Under the pieces are notes generated by a model. It saw only the letters and a list, made by a program, of their open reading frames with translations. It did not search any database and was not told the origin of the DNA. A DNA stretch of 64,000 nucleotides from Collybia mongolica (Eukaryota; Basidiomycota; Agaricomycetes; Agaricales; Clitocybaceae): NCBI GenBank assembly GCA_013420905.1, contig JAAXNY010000005.1, forward strand, positions 2,418,001 to 2,482,000. The letters are read 5' to 3'. Every line of letters starts with the position of its first letter. The first letter of the stretch is position 1. A program made the translations under genes and the position numbers. This document shows positions 12,969-25,178 of this stretch, in pieces.

Positions 12969-15388
12969 ATGTCCGGTCTACATTTGCACGACTTTTCTAT
13001 CAATCTTTCCCAACTTCCGCGACTAGACAAGATGCAGTTTGTTTGTTCCTATATCAGAGAACAGAAGGCTTACGCAAAGTCATATGCATCGGAAGGCCGA
13101 GCTTTTGTTTCATCCTGGAATCGTGCATCCTTAGAAGCCCAAGCATTTCAATACCATATGCATGCTACACAAGCACTAGCTGAATACGGATTTGGTACTC
13201 CGGTCTTGAAACCCCGTGCTACCGAATCTTGTAAAGCACACTCCGAAATTACCAAGCAGCGGGTATCAAATAGCCCAATGATTCGGGATCGTGTCGATGT
13301 TATTTTTCAAAGAAAGGAGAACAAGCGCAAACGCACCAGCACCACGACAACAGCGGGGGTCCCTTTATCCAGATCTCGTCAGCGGGTGGTCAAGGCCAAA
13401 AAAAACAGCGATGTTCATTTAGGTTCTGAACAATTTAACCGTTTGTATCAAAGGTTTTGATTCGATGAAGCATTATATTGAACATACCATGATAGGTCTA
13501 AAAGAACGCCGCGAGCGACGGCGCGCTAAACATGCCGCCATTAAGCCAGTCGAGGTCTACAGTGAACCGGAGTCTGAAGGAACGAACAAGAAGGCAAAGC
13601 AAAGGAAAAGAAAGAAGGAAAAGTTTAAGGTCCCAGCAGGTTTTGCATTGATGCATGGTTTCTCTGCCAACAACGTTGCGTCAGGCCGACTCACGGTAAG
13701 TGGGATCAGTTACACCTCGTGGGGTCTTAGTCAAATAGCCCGTAGATGAAGTGCCCTGGAGTCGGTGTCTTTAACAAGGGCAAGGCCTCAGCTAAGAGCC
13801 GCGTCGACCACAGAAAGTTACCTAAAGTTAAAGGTGATTTTCACTTTCCTCCTCTCATTACAGTGCTGAAATCGCAGCCGTAGGTGGGCGTAACAGGAGC
13901 TTCTCAGAAACAGCCTTCCTAATGGGAACATGCTCAGAGCGAAACCCTAGACAGACAAAGGCTTTGTTGCCCTCTTCAGCATCTGACACAGATCATTCCG
14001 CCCCAGACCGAGATCCTAGTCCTCGTTTGAACACTGAAACATTTTGCCCTGAATCTTACCATGGAACTAGCTTTGGCGCGTCAGATATATCTCCAGACTG
14101 GTCATCTATTGTTAGAGAACCTGTCCAGCTTTTACGGAACATTGAAGCCCGTGCGGAATCTATCATCTGGGATATCGAGCTTGATGATGCGCCTCTCCCT
14201 CCACAAGCACATTCGGACTCGGGGGAAACCTACATGATCCTTGACACTCGACGGTTCTCTTGGGCCGGCCAGAAAACCGGTAACTGTGTAGCTTCGGGTC
14301 GAGATAGTTGCGCCGATTCAGAACCCAGGGTGTCGACGTGCTCCCTAGAAGTACCCGATGCTGGAAATGATCAACAGATACAGTCTGGCCCTTCGCTAGG
14401 TCCATCTCAGTCTGCTTCACAATACGTTCTTTCTGAGCCCCTGGTCGACGCACAACCTCAATCTCTCACATTGTCCAAATACTTTGTCACCAATCAGAAT
14501 CGGCCACGCTCTCCCGCAAAAACTCTGGAGGTTAGCGCTCCGCCTCAGCCAAAGGCTGGTCGCTCAAGTTCCGCCATCTTGTTTCACAACACGGTTCCAA
14601 TGCTTGAGACTATAGACAAATTCGATCAGAAACCAACTCCGCTGTCGCTTGAAACTCCGTCCCTTTGGACCAGTGAAGAAGCTAGAATAAAGTGCAACTC
14701 ACATGTCGAAATCGACAAGGGTGATCGCGATGCGCGCCTGGTCCGTGGAGAGTTCTGGGAAACAGGCACTGACTCTCTATCGTGGGCATATATGAATAAT
14801 CGCAACCAATTTCAGTCGCGCGGAGGCGAAGAGGCTACTCTCAATAGAGACTTTATCAACGATGACGATGGAAGTTCTCAAACTAACGGAGAGGCGTTTC
14901 TTCGGTACTCAGAATCGTTCAACGGTACTCAGTCAGACCTTGATTGTCTGGATCCTGGATATCTGGCGCATAACGCTGTCTGTCCAGAGGCTTTTGGACA
15001 ATGCCCTGGAGTTTGGGATTTCGAATATGAGGCCTCTGAGGAAGCATATCACTATACGAGCCTGGGTGAGGATCTTGGATACTTGGAACTGAGTTCTGAG
15101 GGGAACTACTTGGATCAGCCTTATAATGAACCTCCAGGGTTGGCACTTGACTCTGGCTCTGACTGTTTTTCTGAGGCTGGCTATGGAACGAAGGACGAAG
15201 TGTGTGACGATGAGTATAGTTTAATCTACGCAACTTCACAGTTCTTGCAGGGCCGGAGATTACTCCTCGACTATATGCACAACGAACACTTGACGCCTAG
15301 CCAGGTCAAAGGTCGTGGACGCGTGTCTTTGGTAGAGGCCGACGTCGCGAAGAGCTTAAGAAACCACTGGGTTCCACAGAGGTTATAA
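12969..15388 (+). CDS. Unrecognised basic/acidic protein, probably nuclear
   Basis: I do not recognise this protein. Four exons join in frame. 12969 to about 13437 starts MSGLHLHDFSINLSQL. An intron with a GTTTGT donor leads to LKERRERRRAKHAAIK and a Lys/Arg cluster (KKAKQRKRKKEKFKV). A second intron after GRLT leads to MKCPGVGVFNKGKAS. A third after PKVK leads to AVGGRNRSFSETAFLMGTCS and an exon that runs to 15388. The product is about 770 residues. The N-terminal third is helical and basic. The C-terminal 480 residues are acidic, Ser/Pro-rich and mostly disordered, ending in a compact tail (FLQGRRLLLDYMHNEHL to NHWVPQRL) that may fold. The basic clusters suggest nuclear import. No catalytic motif is visible. 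Confidence 0.65.
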
Positions 15389-16065
15389 ACAGGATTTTGA
15401 TGATGGAAGTACTGATAATATGGAATTGTGCACCGTTTTTGCCACATGAGGATAACCCAATAGTCCGTGCAACTTTGATCAATTTGTTGAACGGTGGACT
15501 CCGCTTGAACGCGAGGTGTCACATCAGGGTCACAACATATCGCGTTTGTGGGTATTTGGCCGTGTCGGGAGTGTACTCAGTTTGGTGGTTCCATTGCAGT
15601 CATTCCCACACCCTCATTACCCCTCACAGAAAAAGGGATTTTCAGGTGATGAACCACAAGGAAAAAAACAACATCATGAGAAATGTTGTACGTTCTTGTT
15701 TGCTTCTACAGTCAACCATCACATTGACACAATCAACTGAATAGCCTATCTCTGTAAAGCCAGAGCCCCGTGAGGTGGTTATAGCTGCAGTACCATTGGC
15801 GAGATCCAACTCTGAAAATAAAAAGAACAAAAACGCACACCATGATTTTAGAATCAAAGCAGAAACGAACGATGCAACACGCGTTGCAAGTTATTATCCT
15901 CTACTTTGACACGTCTCATCGACTAACAGCGATTAGTTTTCTGAAAGGGGACTTCCAGTCCCAGCCTACGTACAAAACAACACTCTGACTACCTCGAGCT
16001 CTACCGTGTCCTCACATATCCAGAATGGAGCACCGGGGTTTATTGCGAAGAATGTGGACGTAGCT
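15389..16065. other. Spacer upstream of the large GTPase gene
   Basis: No coding pattern with splice support. The open frames here show no family signal. It is presumably the 3' flank of the unknown gene plus the promoter of the GTPase gene. Confidence 0.4.
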
Positions 16066-19000
16066 ATGGAAGAAACAACGATTCCCCTAGCTCCAGCCCT
16101 ACCAGCCACAGAACCTGTTTTTTATACGAAGTATGCTTCAGCGACCGACATCCGTTTCGCCCCTGAGGATGCGCTTAAAGAAGGCCTCGGCATGGTCAAA
16201 TCCATTAAGAGGAGCATTAAAACAATTCAGTTAGGCAGCAAATTACGACAAGAGGTGTGGTTAAGAGAAATTGAGAGGTAGAGAAAGCTACCTCGTTCGC
16301 GCCGTCTTTATTTATGAAACTTCTCAGTCTCCTGAGCCAAGGAGCTCCGACGACTTTGATAGCTGTTTGTGGTGGTGAGTTTCAGTACATGTAAACTTGT
16401 AGTCATTGCTTGATGCTAATATCTTCCAGCCACTGGAGCAGGCAAATCCTCAATTCTCAACGCCATTCTCGATGGTTGGCCCTTACAGTCCTAGATTATT
16501 ATCATTCTGCTCACGATACCTAAGATAACATTGTCCCCACAAGTGGAATGCGTGGTGCGTCTTAAATAGTCCACGGATGTTAGATTCTTCTCATACTCTA
16601 CCATAGCATGCACTGCCGTAGTCACAGAGCTGGCTTACCATAATAGACTAACTATTGATGCAGATGTGTTTTTCTTATCCGAGGCTGAGTGGAAAACAGA
16701 ACTTGCTGTACTCCTCCATGACCTAGTCGATGAAGATGGAACGTTGAAACGAAGCACTGATCTTAAGAGTGACGCTGGTGTTGCGTGGCAAAAAGTATAG
16801 TTCGATTGAATTGAGTTCCGAGGTAAAATCACTAACCAAGTTAAAGGTTCACGCTGTCTATCCTAGCATGTCTCAGGAAAAACTTGTGACTATGACAGCT
16901 GACCAAATTGTCGCTCGCAACCCCAGTTCGTACTTCTCCCGTAGCGGCTTTTATGTCACAAGATACTGAACAGCCATTCAGAGATTGCAAAGATCCTTGG
17001 TGCAACTAAAAAAATTATTGCTGGGGATTCAAAAATATTTGCTAAGGAAATTGGCAAATATATTGATTCCAAAAATCAGAAGCGTGGAAAGAAGGATAAG
17101 AAGAAGAAATCAAAGGAGAAAAGTTTGATAGGCAAATTCAGAGATGCAAGTAGTCGAACCAAAGACAAGAGAGTGGAGGAAGATGCACCAGCGCTTTGGC
17201 CACTCATCCGTCAAGTCAATGTTCGCTGCCCATCTGCGGCTCTGTCTACTGGGGCGGTGTTGGTCGATCTTCCTGGTATGTGATTCTTTTTTAATTCTGT
17301 TCCTATGCATGCTCACGACGATGTGGTTCAGGTGTTGCTGATGCAAATGCGGCGAGAAATAGTATTGCCAAGGACTACATGAAAAAATGTGATTGTATAT
17401 GGATTTTAGCTCCGATCACGAGGGCGGTCGATGACAAGACGGCTCGAGGTAAGGTACCCATGACCATGGCTATGTGTATTATAACACAAATATTTCCAAG
17501 ATTTGCTTGGTGACGCTTTCAAAATGCAGCTAATGAGTACGTCGCCTTATTTTTGAATGCCTGAATTTTTAATTGATTTCATTCTCTGAAGTGGGTGAGC
17601 AGTCAAGTAATTTTTATGTTTGAAACAGTCCCAAATATATAATGTTAATTCAGACGGAAAGTAAGTCCAACTTGATCCTTTGGCTTTGATTAAGTTGTAT
17701 GTCCCTGACAAAATATTATTAGCTACGATGATCACGCCATCACATTTATAGGTGGGCATCCTTGTTGTTAACGCCTTACATATTTTCTGATATGTCGTTT
17801 AGCAAGCAAGTGTGATGATATATCTTGTACCGAGGTCATAAGCGCTCTTAACCTTGAAGATGACCCCAAGCTTGAGAGCATCGAAGCCCGCATTGATCAG
17901 TACACAGATGAAACAGCTGATTGGAAGAAGAAGAAGACTATCACAGAAAAGCTGATGAAAGGTAAATTTCTGAGTTTTGTATTGGGCGGTGTTGACTCCA
18001 TGCCCTTAGCCATCAACACTGAGCTAAAGGATATCCGTGAACGTCTCCGTGAATATGAAGCGCACCTAGAGGCGTCGAAGGATGGCAAGTCCTTTATACC
18101 TCTTCTGACTGGTAATGCTGTGAGAGTCAGTGCAAAGGCCGGGAACGACAAGAAGAGGAAGAATTCTCGTGGGGGCAAGAAGGGGTCTCTGAAAAGGCGT
18201 CGCAGCAGTGGTGTAGATGACGATGACGATGATGATTCCATGGCTTCTGAATCTGACTCTGACGCCGACTCCGACTCTAACAGCAATTCCGATGTGGCTT
18301 CTGATGTCGACAGTGATTTAATCAGCGCGAAGGCTTCTGACGAAGATAGTGACAATGATGACTCTGGCTCAGACTCTGATGGCAGCGATGTAGAAAATAT
18401 TGTTAATGATGAGGGAGCATCTAAGGAGTATTTAGAGGAAAAGATCAAGGAATCGAAGGAATCAGTGAAAGAAGCACGCCAGCGACTTTCAAACGCCCGG
18501 AAAGAAAAGAAAGAGGCAGTCGATTATCTTTTCAGACTAAAGAAGAACATCACGAAAGTGCAGAAAGAAAAAAACGCTCTTTGCTCCTTGAAGCGTTCTG
18601 AGGTGCTCCCTCCCCTCAATCTTCATTTCATGGTTGCATGTTATTCAACTTGCTCTTTTTTCCAGTATTCTCGTGACGTACTTAAAGAAGATTTCAGAGT
18701 TGGTCTCAAGGATCTCGACGGTGGGATTTGTCGTCCGCATATTCTCTTGATCTGATGACAACTTTCGTTAGATGCCGCGGCCGAAGAGCATGATCCTGAC
18801 AGTTTTGACCCAACCGCTAAAATCCGAGGTACTTGACTGGATTACTGGCAATCGAACATGAACTCAACAGAGTGATTAGACTATGATGCTATTGACCTTC
18901 CGGTTTTTACTTGCTCCAGCCGAGATTATGTCCGAATCAAAGGTAAGAAATTCTAAACAATCGTAGCCGGACACTCCTCACTATTTACATAGGTCAAGTC

Positions 19001-20544
19001 AAAGGTGACGGTGAACCATCGTGTTTCTCGAACGCCCAAGATACGGGAATACCTGACCTGCAGAAGTGGTGTCACCAACTCACCATCTCCTCCCGAGAAC
19101 GTACAGCAAGGAACTTTTTAACTCACTTAAAAGTATTTGCAACCTCCGTGCAGTCTTATGTCCAAGGAATTGGAGACATCACTGCTACCGACCGCGAAGT
19201 TCTTCGCGAAAAGTGGGAGTCAGGTAATGTTGAGAGAGATGAAGGACCAGATAATGGATATGGTGCTTGGGCTTCTGACCCTGTGGATCCATTTGATGCC
19301 ATACTTAGCGGCCTTGGAGGTGGCCTCGGCGCTGAGCTTTATTCCTTGAAAAAACCCATTCCTAAGGTTGACGTCCACGGACAGCCTGTTGGAATTACTC
19401 CAAGACTCGCTTTGGTAAGCCAGTTATATTTCCTCACCAACCTATCTTTCGTTTAACTTTATTTGCCATCCAGGAGTTTGGGAAGTTAGTTGACAAATGC
19501 GTACATGATCTCCAGGAAATATTTAAAGACGATTTAGAAGAAAAGTGTCGGGCCGGCGCAGCTAGTGTTCGTCGCTCTTTCTGGCATAAAGAAATAAAAC
19601 TAAAAAATGGACAACAGGCTGCTGCTTCTGCTGTTCCCACGTCTGACGAATTCGCCACGTCCATGCACTGGGCCACCTATCGAGCTAGTAAGTGTATCAA
19701 TATCGACAATCAGACACGCTTTGAACACAGATAATAGCCCTCCGACGCTATGGATCCTGGCGCCGCGACCTCAATATTGAGCTTATAACCCCCTTCACAC
19801 GTCATATCGCGCATTCTTGGAACAAAGTCTTCGAATCCGATCTCTTCGCGCCTTTCGAAGCGGGGGCCATCAGTTCAATTCATGAACTCCTCAAAGCAAT
19901 CGAAGATTCTGCCGCCACTGGCCTGAAGGACCGCACAAAGCTCCAAGGTGAAGTATGTCTTGACGAGGCTCGTGTGGCTTTAAAGAAGATCATGGACCTT
20001 GTGAAAGAGACAATGAACACCGAGCAAAAAGAGGTGTCAAGGTGTATGGCGCCTCATGTTCAAAACCAGCTCATTGATGGCTATGATCGTGCTATGGAGG
20101 AGAGGGGTATAGGCAGTGTTGCTCGTCAGAAGGTGAGATGAACGTCAATAAGTGACATTACAACGAGGTTTAATGCTCTGTGACAATGCTAGGCACTCTT
20201 CCGCAAATGTGTGGCGGATTGCAAAGACGAAATATTTGAGGATAGTGCCAATGTCTTAATGGAACGTTTGACTAAAGTCGCTGATGCAATTGGCAAAACC
20301 CTTGATGAGGCCTTAGGCGAACTTGCTCAAAAAGTAAGTAACGATGGACAAGCTGTTTCCCCAAATTTGATTATTGCGGTTTCAGATCGAAGTCAACCTG
20401 TCTGTTCTTTGGGAAGGCACTCGCGACGACCCTGCCCAAATTCGGGTACGCAAGGAAGTCATCAAGACCGTCACTGACATCATCAACCAAGTATCCCTGT
20501 GGACACTGGCGGAAAAAGCTAAGCGCTCAGCACACGAAGAATAG
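16066..20544 (+). CDS. SLIP-GC-like large GTPase (dynamin-type P-loop) with acidic insert
   Basis: The protein resembles the nuclear GTPase SLIP-GC group of dynamin-like NTPases, which is widespread in basidiomycetes and of unknown role there. G1 is CGATGAGKSSILNAIL (around 16430-16470), G3 is VLVDLPGVADANAARN (around 17256-17360) and a G4-like ASKCDD lies near 17805. A Lys-rich stretch (RGKKDKKKKSKEK) sits between G1 and G3. After the GTPase domain comes an Asp/Ser run (18205-18410), then a long helical stalk with KESVKEARQRLSNARKEKKE and a C-terminal helical region ending TLAEKAKRSAHEE. The length is about 1,200 residues over some 17 exons. The start is the first in-frame ATG; the frame is open upstream to a GTG at 16006, so an extra 5' exon is possible. 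Confidence 0.75.
18205..18410 (+). repeat. Asp/Ser-rich low-complexity coding tract
   Basis: Imperfect GAC/GAT-TCT/TCC repeats inside the GTPase gene encode an almost uncharged-to-acidic Asp/Ser/Ala stretch of about 65 residues, beginning with seven Asp in a row. It separates the GTP-binding half from the helical half of the protein. Confidence 0.85.
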
Positions 20545-20987
20545 GACAGCGCGATGGCAGCATCTATTAATGCGTTTTTTCTCCCTGCTTTTATCAGGCC
20601 TCTTGGTATTCCTGGGTCTCGCCAACTCTGCTTTGGGAACACTACTGGTTTTTTCTAGCTATCTCACTTGCCTTCATGTTCTGGCTCTATACACCATCTG
20701 CCATACACTATTTTTCTTGCACCTGAAGCTGACGTTCAACTCACTGTATGTACTGGTTGAAACGAGAGACGAAGTATATTACAATACAGTCGATATTAAT
20801 ATTCCTACTAGTCGTCCCTAAGCTTATGATGGTTGTACAACAAAAAGCAAGAACGAAGGAAGTGCTAGTATAAGTAAATGCCGCATTCAAGAAATTCCCA
20901 AGTCATTCATTATTTAAACTTTATGTCGATGTCATGGAGTTTCTTGGGATTTTCGATCGCGATCGAAGTTGGTCAACCTGTATGATC
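20545..20987. other. Convergent spacer after the GTPase gene
   Basis: No supported gene. An 83-codon hydrophobic open frame at 20570-20821 lacks family signal and is treated as chance. Confidence 0.4.
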
Positions 20988-21535
20988 TCAAACTCTGTAA
21001 ATAGGCCTTCCCTTCCTGTCAACCTCAGCTCCCGTACGCGCATCTGTATAGCGCTGTCTCCGCGAAAACCCCATAAAACCCCAAGTACCCTTGCTCGATC
21101 TGTACTTGAAGTGTCCTCGGGGCGCTAGTCCAAAGAAACGGCGAAGGCGCTCGCCGAAAGAAAGATGATGTGAATGGCGCTGATCACCGCCTCCGTAGTA
21201 TCCACCAATGCTGGGTTGCTAAACCGGCACAAAGCATTGGTTACTAAGGTGAAAGATGACGGGGATGTTTTACTTGAACATACCATAACTACTGGTGCTC
21301 CACCCATAACCTCTGGGGTATAGTGGTGGTGGCGATGATGTCTGCGGCTGCGGCGACTAGAGTGCGTCGGAACATACATGACACCCCCCCCGTTAGGAGG
21401 TTGAGCGCCGTAGTATTCAGGGCCTGTGGCTGCGTATTGTGTCGGGTAGACCTGGCCACCATGATGGTGCCCATGTGAACTTGTAGTGTAGACAGGCTGG
21501 GGGGCGTAAGAGCCTTGGGGAGGATAATAGCTCAT
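20988..21535 (-). CDS. Small Tyr/Gly/His-rich basidiomycete protein
   Basis: Two exons. The first (from 21535) encodes MSYYPPQGSYAPQPVYTTSS, a Gly/His-rich stretch and SSRRSRRHHRHHHYTPEVMG. The intron starts GTATGTTC and ends just before CAACCCAGCATTGG. The second exon gives QPSIGGYYGGGDQRHSHHL and a conserved-looking tail: FGERLRRFFGLAPRGHFKYR, then WGFMGFSRRQRYTDARTGAE and a VDRKGRPIYRV end (stop 20988-20990). The total is about 155 residues. The tail looks like a short motif-rich module that I believe recurs in agaricomycete proteins. The function is unknown. The disordered head plus an Arg-rich tail suggest a binding role, which is inference. Confidence 0.7.
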
Positions 21536-21716
21536 GATTGAGTTACAAAGAGAACCTGATCGCGGTCATATCTTTATTCTGTTAAGCATCATTATTTCGT
21601 CATCTACATGTGGCCGCATTTATGTAAGGAGATTAATTATAATATCATATCGCCACACAAGTGACTAATGATAGTGAACAAGATGATATATTTCGCTTTC
21701 ATAGTCGACATAAATC

Positions 21717-23022
21717 TCATTCCATGTCCTTGAAGTCTCCCTCGTCCAAGTCATGGGGCTGTATCACAAGTTCAAAATCAGATCCTGACAACTTAAACCA
21801 TATGCCGATTTCGCACCTCTTTGGGCTCTTCGTCTTCCCCGTATTGCATTGTATAATCGATATGACTTACGACGGTCTCCAATGAATCAGGGTCCGAGAG
21901 GTTGAGGGGTAGGAAGGAGACCAGCGGATGGTCTTCGATCTACTGAAGTGGAATCGTGATGCTTCATCAAGTGGAATATGGGCGTACCAATTGTACAATA
22001 GCTTGATTTAGAGAGTGGAATCTCGGGTTTCCTGGGTTGGCTTCTTGACCTCTCACAGACGCAAGCAATAGTGGATCCGGATCAAGGTACCTGGGGCAGA
22101 TTATTTAGATATTCTGTGATGAGGTTTTTGGTTCCTGTTGAGATACGGGAAGCGGGTACTGTGAATAAAAGAATACATGTCACATCGCAACAAATGAAGC
22201 GATATACAGGCAACAGATGCAGAAAACCGTCCAGCAAAGAAAGGAACACACCGAGCGATATTTTTACGACCACGCATGCCATTCCGTGCCCCACCTGCGG
22301 GTTCATCTACATTCGAGGTAACAAGATCCATTTTTGACATGATGTTGATCCAAGGGATCTCCAGGTTGACCATCGCTGACATTGCTGATAAAACACCACT
22401 AAAGATGACTCATAATGAAAAAGGTTTGGACGTGGATGATGCAATACACACCTGAAAAACTTGTACCTGTCTTCCATGAACTGCGATTCAATTAGGTACG
22501 CAGCACATGTCCGGATGCCTAATCTTGACAGATTCTGTACAAGGGTGGGCAAAAACGGATGATGGGTGTACAGTTCGATTTGACCTGTCTCCACAAATCA
22601 GTCTACGACGACAGGCTTATAATAGGTGCACGATACCCGGGCAGTCAAAAATCAAGTAGTCGTCCTCGAAGCCACCAAGTTCTTCCTCTAGCCAATCCAT
22701 ATTCTGTAGTAGATACCTATGTCGTAGAAGTATGTAAACGAATCTGGGACCACTTTCACCACCGGCGTTCACTCACTCACTCGAAACAATATACGAGTCC
22801 ACCATTAGGACCGTATCCCAATTCAGACATTACATCCTCCAGACTGACCAGATCTTTGATGTCAATAGCAGGCTCATACTCAAAGCTAGCAGTGGACGCC
22901 GCTGGGTCGAGATTTACTAGATGTGCCGTTCGACGAGACGTTCGGAGATGTGTAAGGAAAGCCGCTGTAAAGGTTGACTTTCCAGCACCAGCTGGACCTG
23001 TAATCAATACCGCATAGCGCAT
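21717..23022 (-). CDS. GPN3: GPN-loop GTPase 3
   Basis: GPN3 acts with GPN1/Npa3 in assembly and nuclear import of RNA polymerase II. The first exon gives [20 protein letters not shown] (Walker A), LVNLDPAAS, and the diagnostic Gly-Pro-Asn loop in [15 protein letters not shown]. Downstream exons give [17 protein letters not shown] (G3), a [24 protein letters not shown] stretch near 22370, NIMSKMDLV (G4) and [18 protein letters not shown] last intron leads to [13 protein letters not shown] and the stop at 21717-21719. The length is near 290 residues, normal for the family. It shares a 145 bp divergent spacer with PYM1. Confidence 0.9.
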
Positions 23023-23167
23023 CTGTTGTTGATATAGAGGCGTTCAGAGTTTCCCTGCAAATTTCTTGAAGATCGCAAGAAGCCACAAGCATCGTTCCCA
23101 CGTTTTTCCAAATACCGAATCTCCTCACATTATAAGCATACTCGCCAAACCTTGAGCCCCCTCCGTC

Positions 23168-23799
23168 TCATGTCCAAACCTCCTCTCAATCCAGACAAGA
23201 CTACCGCCGGAATTGCGGTCGACCCACAGACTCTTGAGCGTGTAATACCAGAATCGAAACGGCCGGACGGAACGTAGGTGAATCCATTCTACATATTACT
23301 CTTGTTCTAAACCCTGGAAAGCGTCCGGAAGCAAATCAGGATCAGGCCAGGGTTCACACCCCAGGAAGATGTGCGCCGATTTAGAGGCACGAAGCAGGCG
23401 CAGATGGATGCCAATGTTCTGCCCAAGGGTCATATCATAGGCTGGGCTCCTCCACCCCAACCTTCCACAGCATCTGGCTCCGCTGGGAAACCCATAAGTA
23501 AAAGCGCGAAGAAAAATGCGAAGCGGCGGGAAAAGAAGGAGGAAAAGAAAGAAACTATTCCTGATAATTGGGACGATGAAGACGATGCGGGTGGTGGAAG
23601 TGTGACTTCGAATCCTATAAGCACCACAGATAATGGCACTGATGCAAGTCAATTAACCAAGATCGGTTCAGGAACAGACCAAGAACAAGACATGCACGGG
23701 CAGGCAGCAGCAGCATCCGAACCAGATTCTGCTGCTGTCGGCGTGCCAACCAGTGTCGACGCATTAGTATCCAAGGTGGAGAAATTACGGGTGAAATAA
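23168..23799 (+). CDS. PYM1: PYM1/WIBG: partner of Y14 and Mago, EJC recycling factor
   Basis: PYM binds the Mago-Y14 pair and the 40S subunit and removes exon junction complexes during translation. The N-terminal Mago-binding region is clear: GIAVDPQTLERVIPESKRPD, then, after an intron beginning GTAGGTG, VRKQIRIRPGFTPQEDVRRF. The middle is Lys/Arg-rich (KSAKKNAKRREKKEEKKE) and the C-terminus is helical (SVDALVSKVEKLRVK). The length is about 195 residues, normal. Its presence implies a working exon junction complex, which fits the intron-rich genes here. Confidence 0.9.
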
Positions 23800-23995
23800 G
23801 AAGCGTCTCGCCAACACTAGGAGGTATACGCTAGTGATATTAATGTGCATCAGTAGAGGGTTAACGGGATATTGAGTGATATACAATTAATGCTACATTT
23901 GTAAATTATGGGATGTGGATTACCCCTGCATCTATGCCTTCATGGTTTATATAGAGCTGTAACGATAATGAATATGATCTAAACGGTCGGTCATC

Positions 23996-25178
23996 TTACG
24001 TAGCCCATTCTGATCTCTCGAGGCCTTCGGGCTGTGGTTTGACATTGGGTCTCGATGGATGTTCAGGTGGAGGTTTGGGTTTGGGCCGAATTTCCATAAA
24101 TATAATGATAACTAGAACGAATGCAGACAAGGTTACTAAAAGCATGACATATCAGTACGCATTCTGGCAAATCAAACGACAGAAACTCACCAACAGCTTT
24201 CCTCATATTGTCCCATTTGATTTCCTCCACATCAGTTCGCAGATCACTGATGTTGACAATGGCCTTATTGAGGAGCTCCTGTAACAGATTTTAATGAAAT
24301 TTGAAAATTAACTGTTCGTAAAACTAACTTCGATGGATATATCCTGTTGTTTCAGATCAGATTTAGCCTCATTCTTCCTACTGTCAAGTTCCATTTGGAT
24401 CCTGAACAGTGTCAAGTGAGCGTAGAATTTTCATTGAGTCAAACGGCACATACTCATGCTTGAGGGTTCCAATATCCTCCTTCATTTTGATATCAAGACG
24501 ATCAACTTCCCGACGCAGGGCAGCTGTAGAGGTCCGGATAGCGGCAGAGTCGTTCTTCGTCATCATAGTGATCTCAGCACGCAGTTCGGAAAGTGCGGCA
24601 CGAAAAAGGTATGCTTGCTGCAAACAGTTGTGTACGGCAATTCAGAAAGTGTCCCAGTGACTACATACATTATCGAGATCTTTCACAGTAAGGCCTTCTC
24701 TACGCACTTTCCCGACACGGTCAACTAAGAGCGCTCTGGTTGCACGCATAAGACTCCGTGCAGTCGGAGTTGGGAACGTCTTTTCTAGAGCGGTAAAGAA
24801 AGCATGGGTATGGAAAGGTGGGTTGGAATAACTCGGGGTATGTGGGAGTACGTCAACGGAAGGAACATCAGATATGTAGGGTGGTTTGGAGGTGCTTGGG
24901 TGCGGCGGGTCTTGAGAGAAGACGAAACTTGAGTTTGATGTTGATGCTTCCGAGGAGCGGGAGGGTTGTGAGGAGTTCGAGTTATTCAATGGATCTTTCG
25001 GGTGCGACAAGGATATAGTAGTTGGCTTAGAAGAACCCGTCTTCGACGTAGATGGATCTGTAATACTTGACCCAGTGTGCGTGGTGCGACATGGAATTCG
25101 ATTTGTGGTCGAAGGGATAATATGGATATCGGTTGAAATGAGACGAGATATTCGATTGATATTTCGCAGGAGAATCAT
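23996..25178 (-). CDS. FMP32: Mitochondrial DUF1640 protein (FMP32/MCUR1-like)
   Basis: DUF1640 proteins are inner-membrane coiled-coil proteins. Yeast Fmp32 aids cytochrome c oxidase assembly and animal MCUR1 acts with the calcium uniporter. Exon 1 starts [20 protein letters not shown], a likely mitochondrial leader. A Ser/Pro linker follows, then the domain start [20 protein letters not shown] and [20 protein letters not shown]. Further exons give [40 protein letters not shown] and [20 protein letters not shown]-terminal membrane segment ([18 protein letters not shown]) completes the usual architecture. The stop is at 23996-23998. It is convergent with PYM1. Confidence 0.85.

Noticed and set aside
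20570..20821. 83-codon hydrophobic open frame after the GTPase gene
   Set aside because: No family signal and it sits in a 3' flank rich in T.
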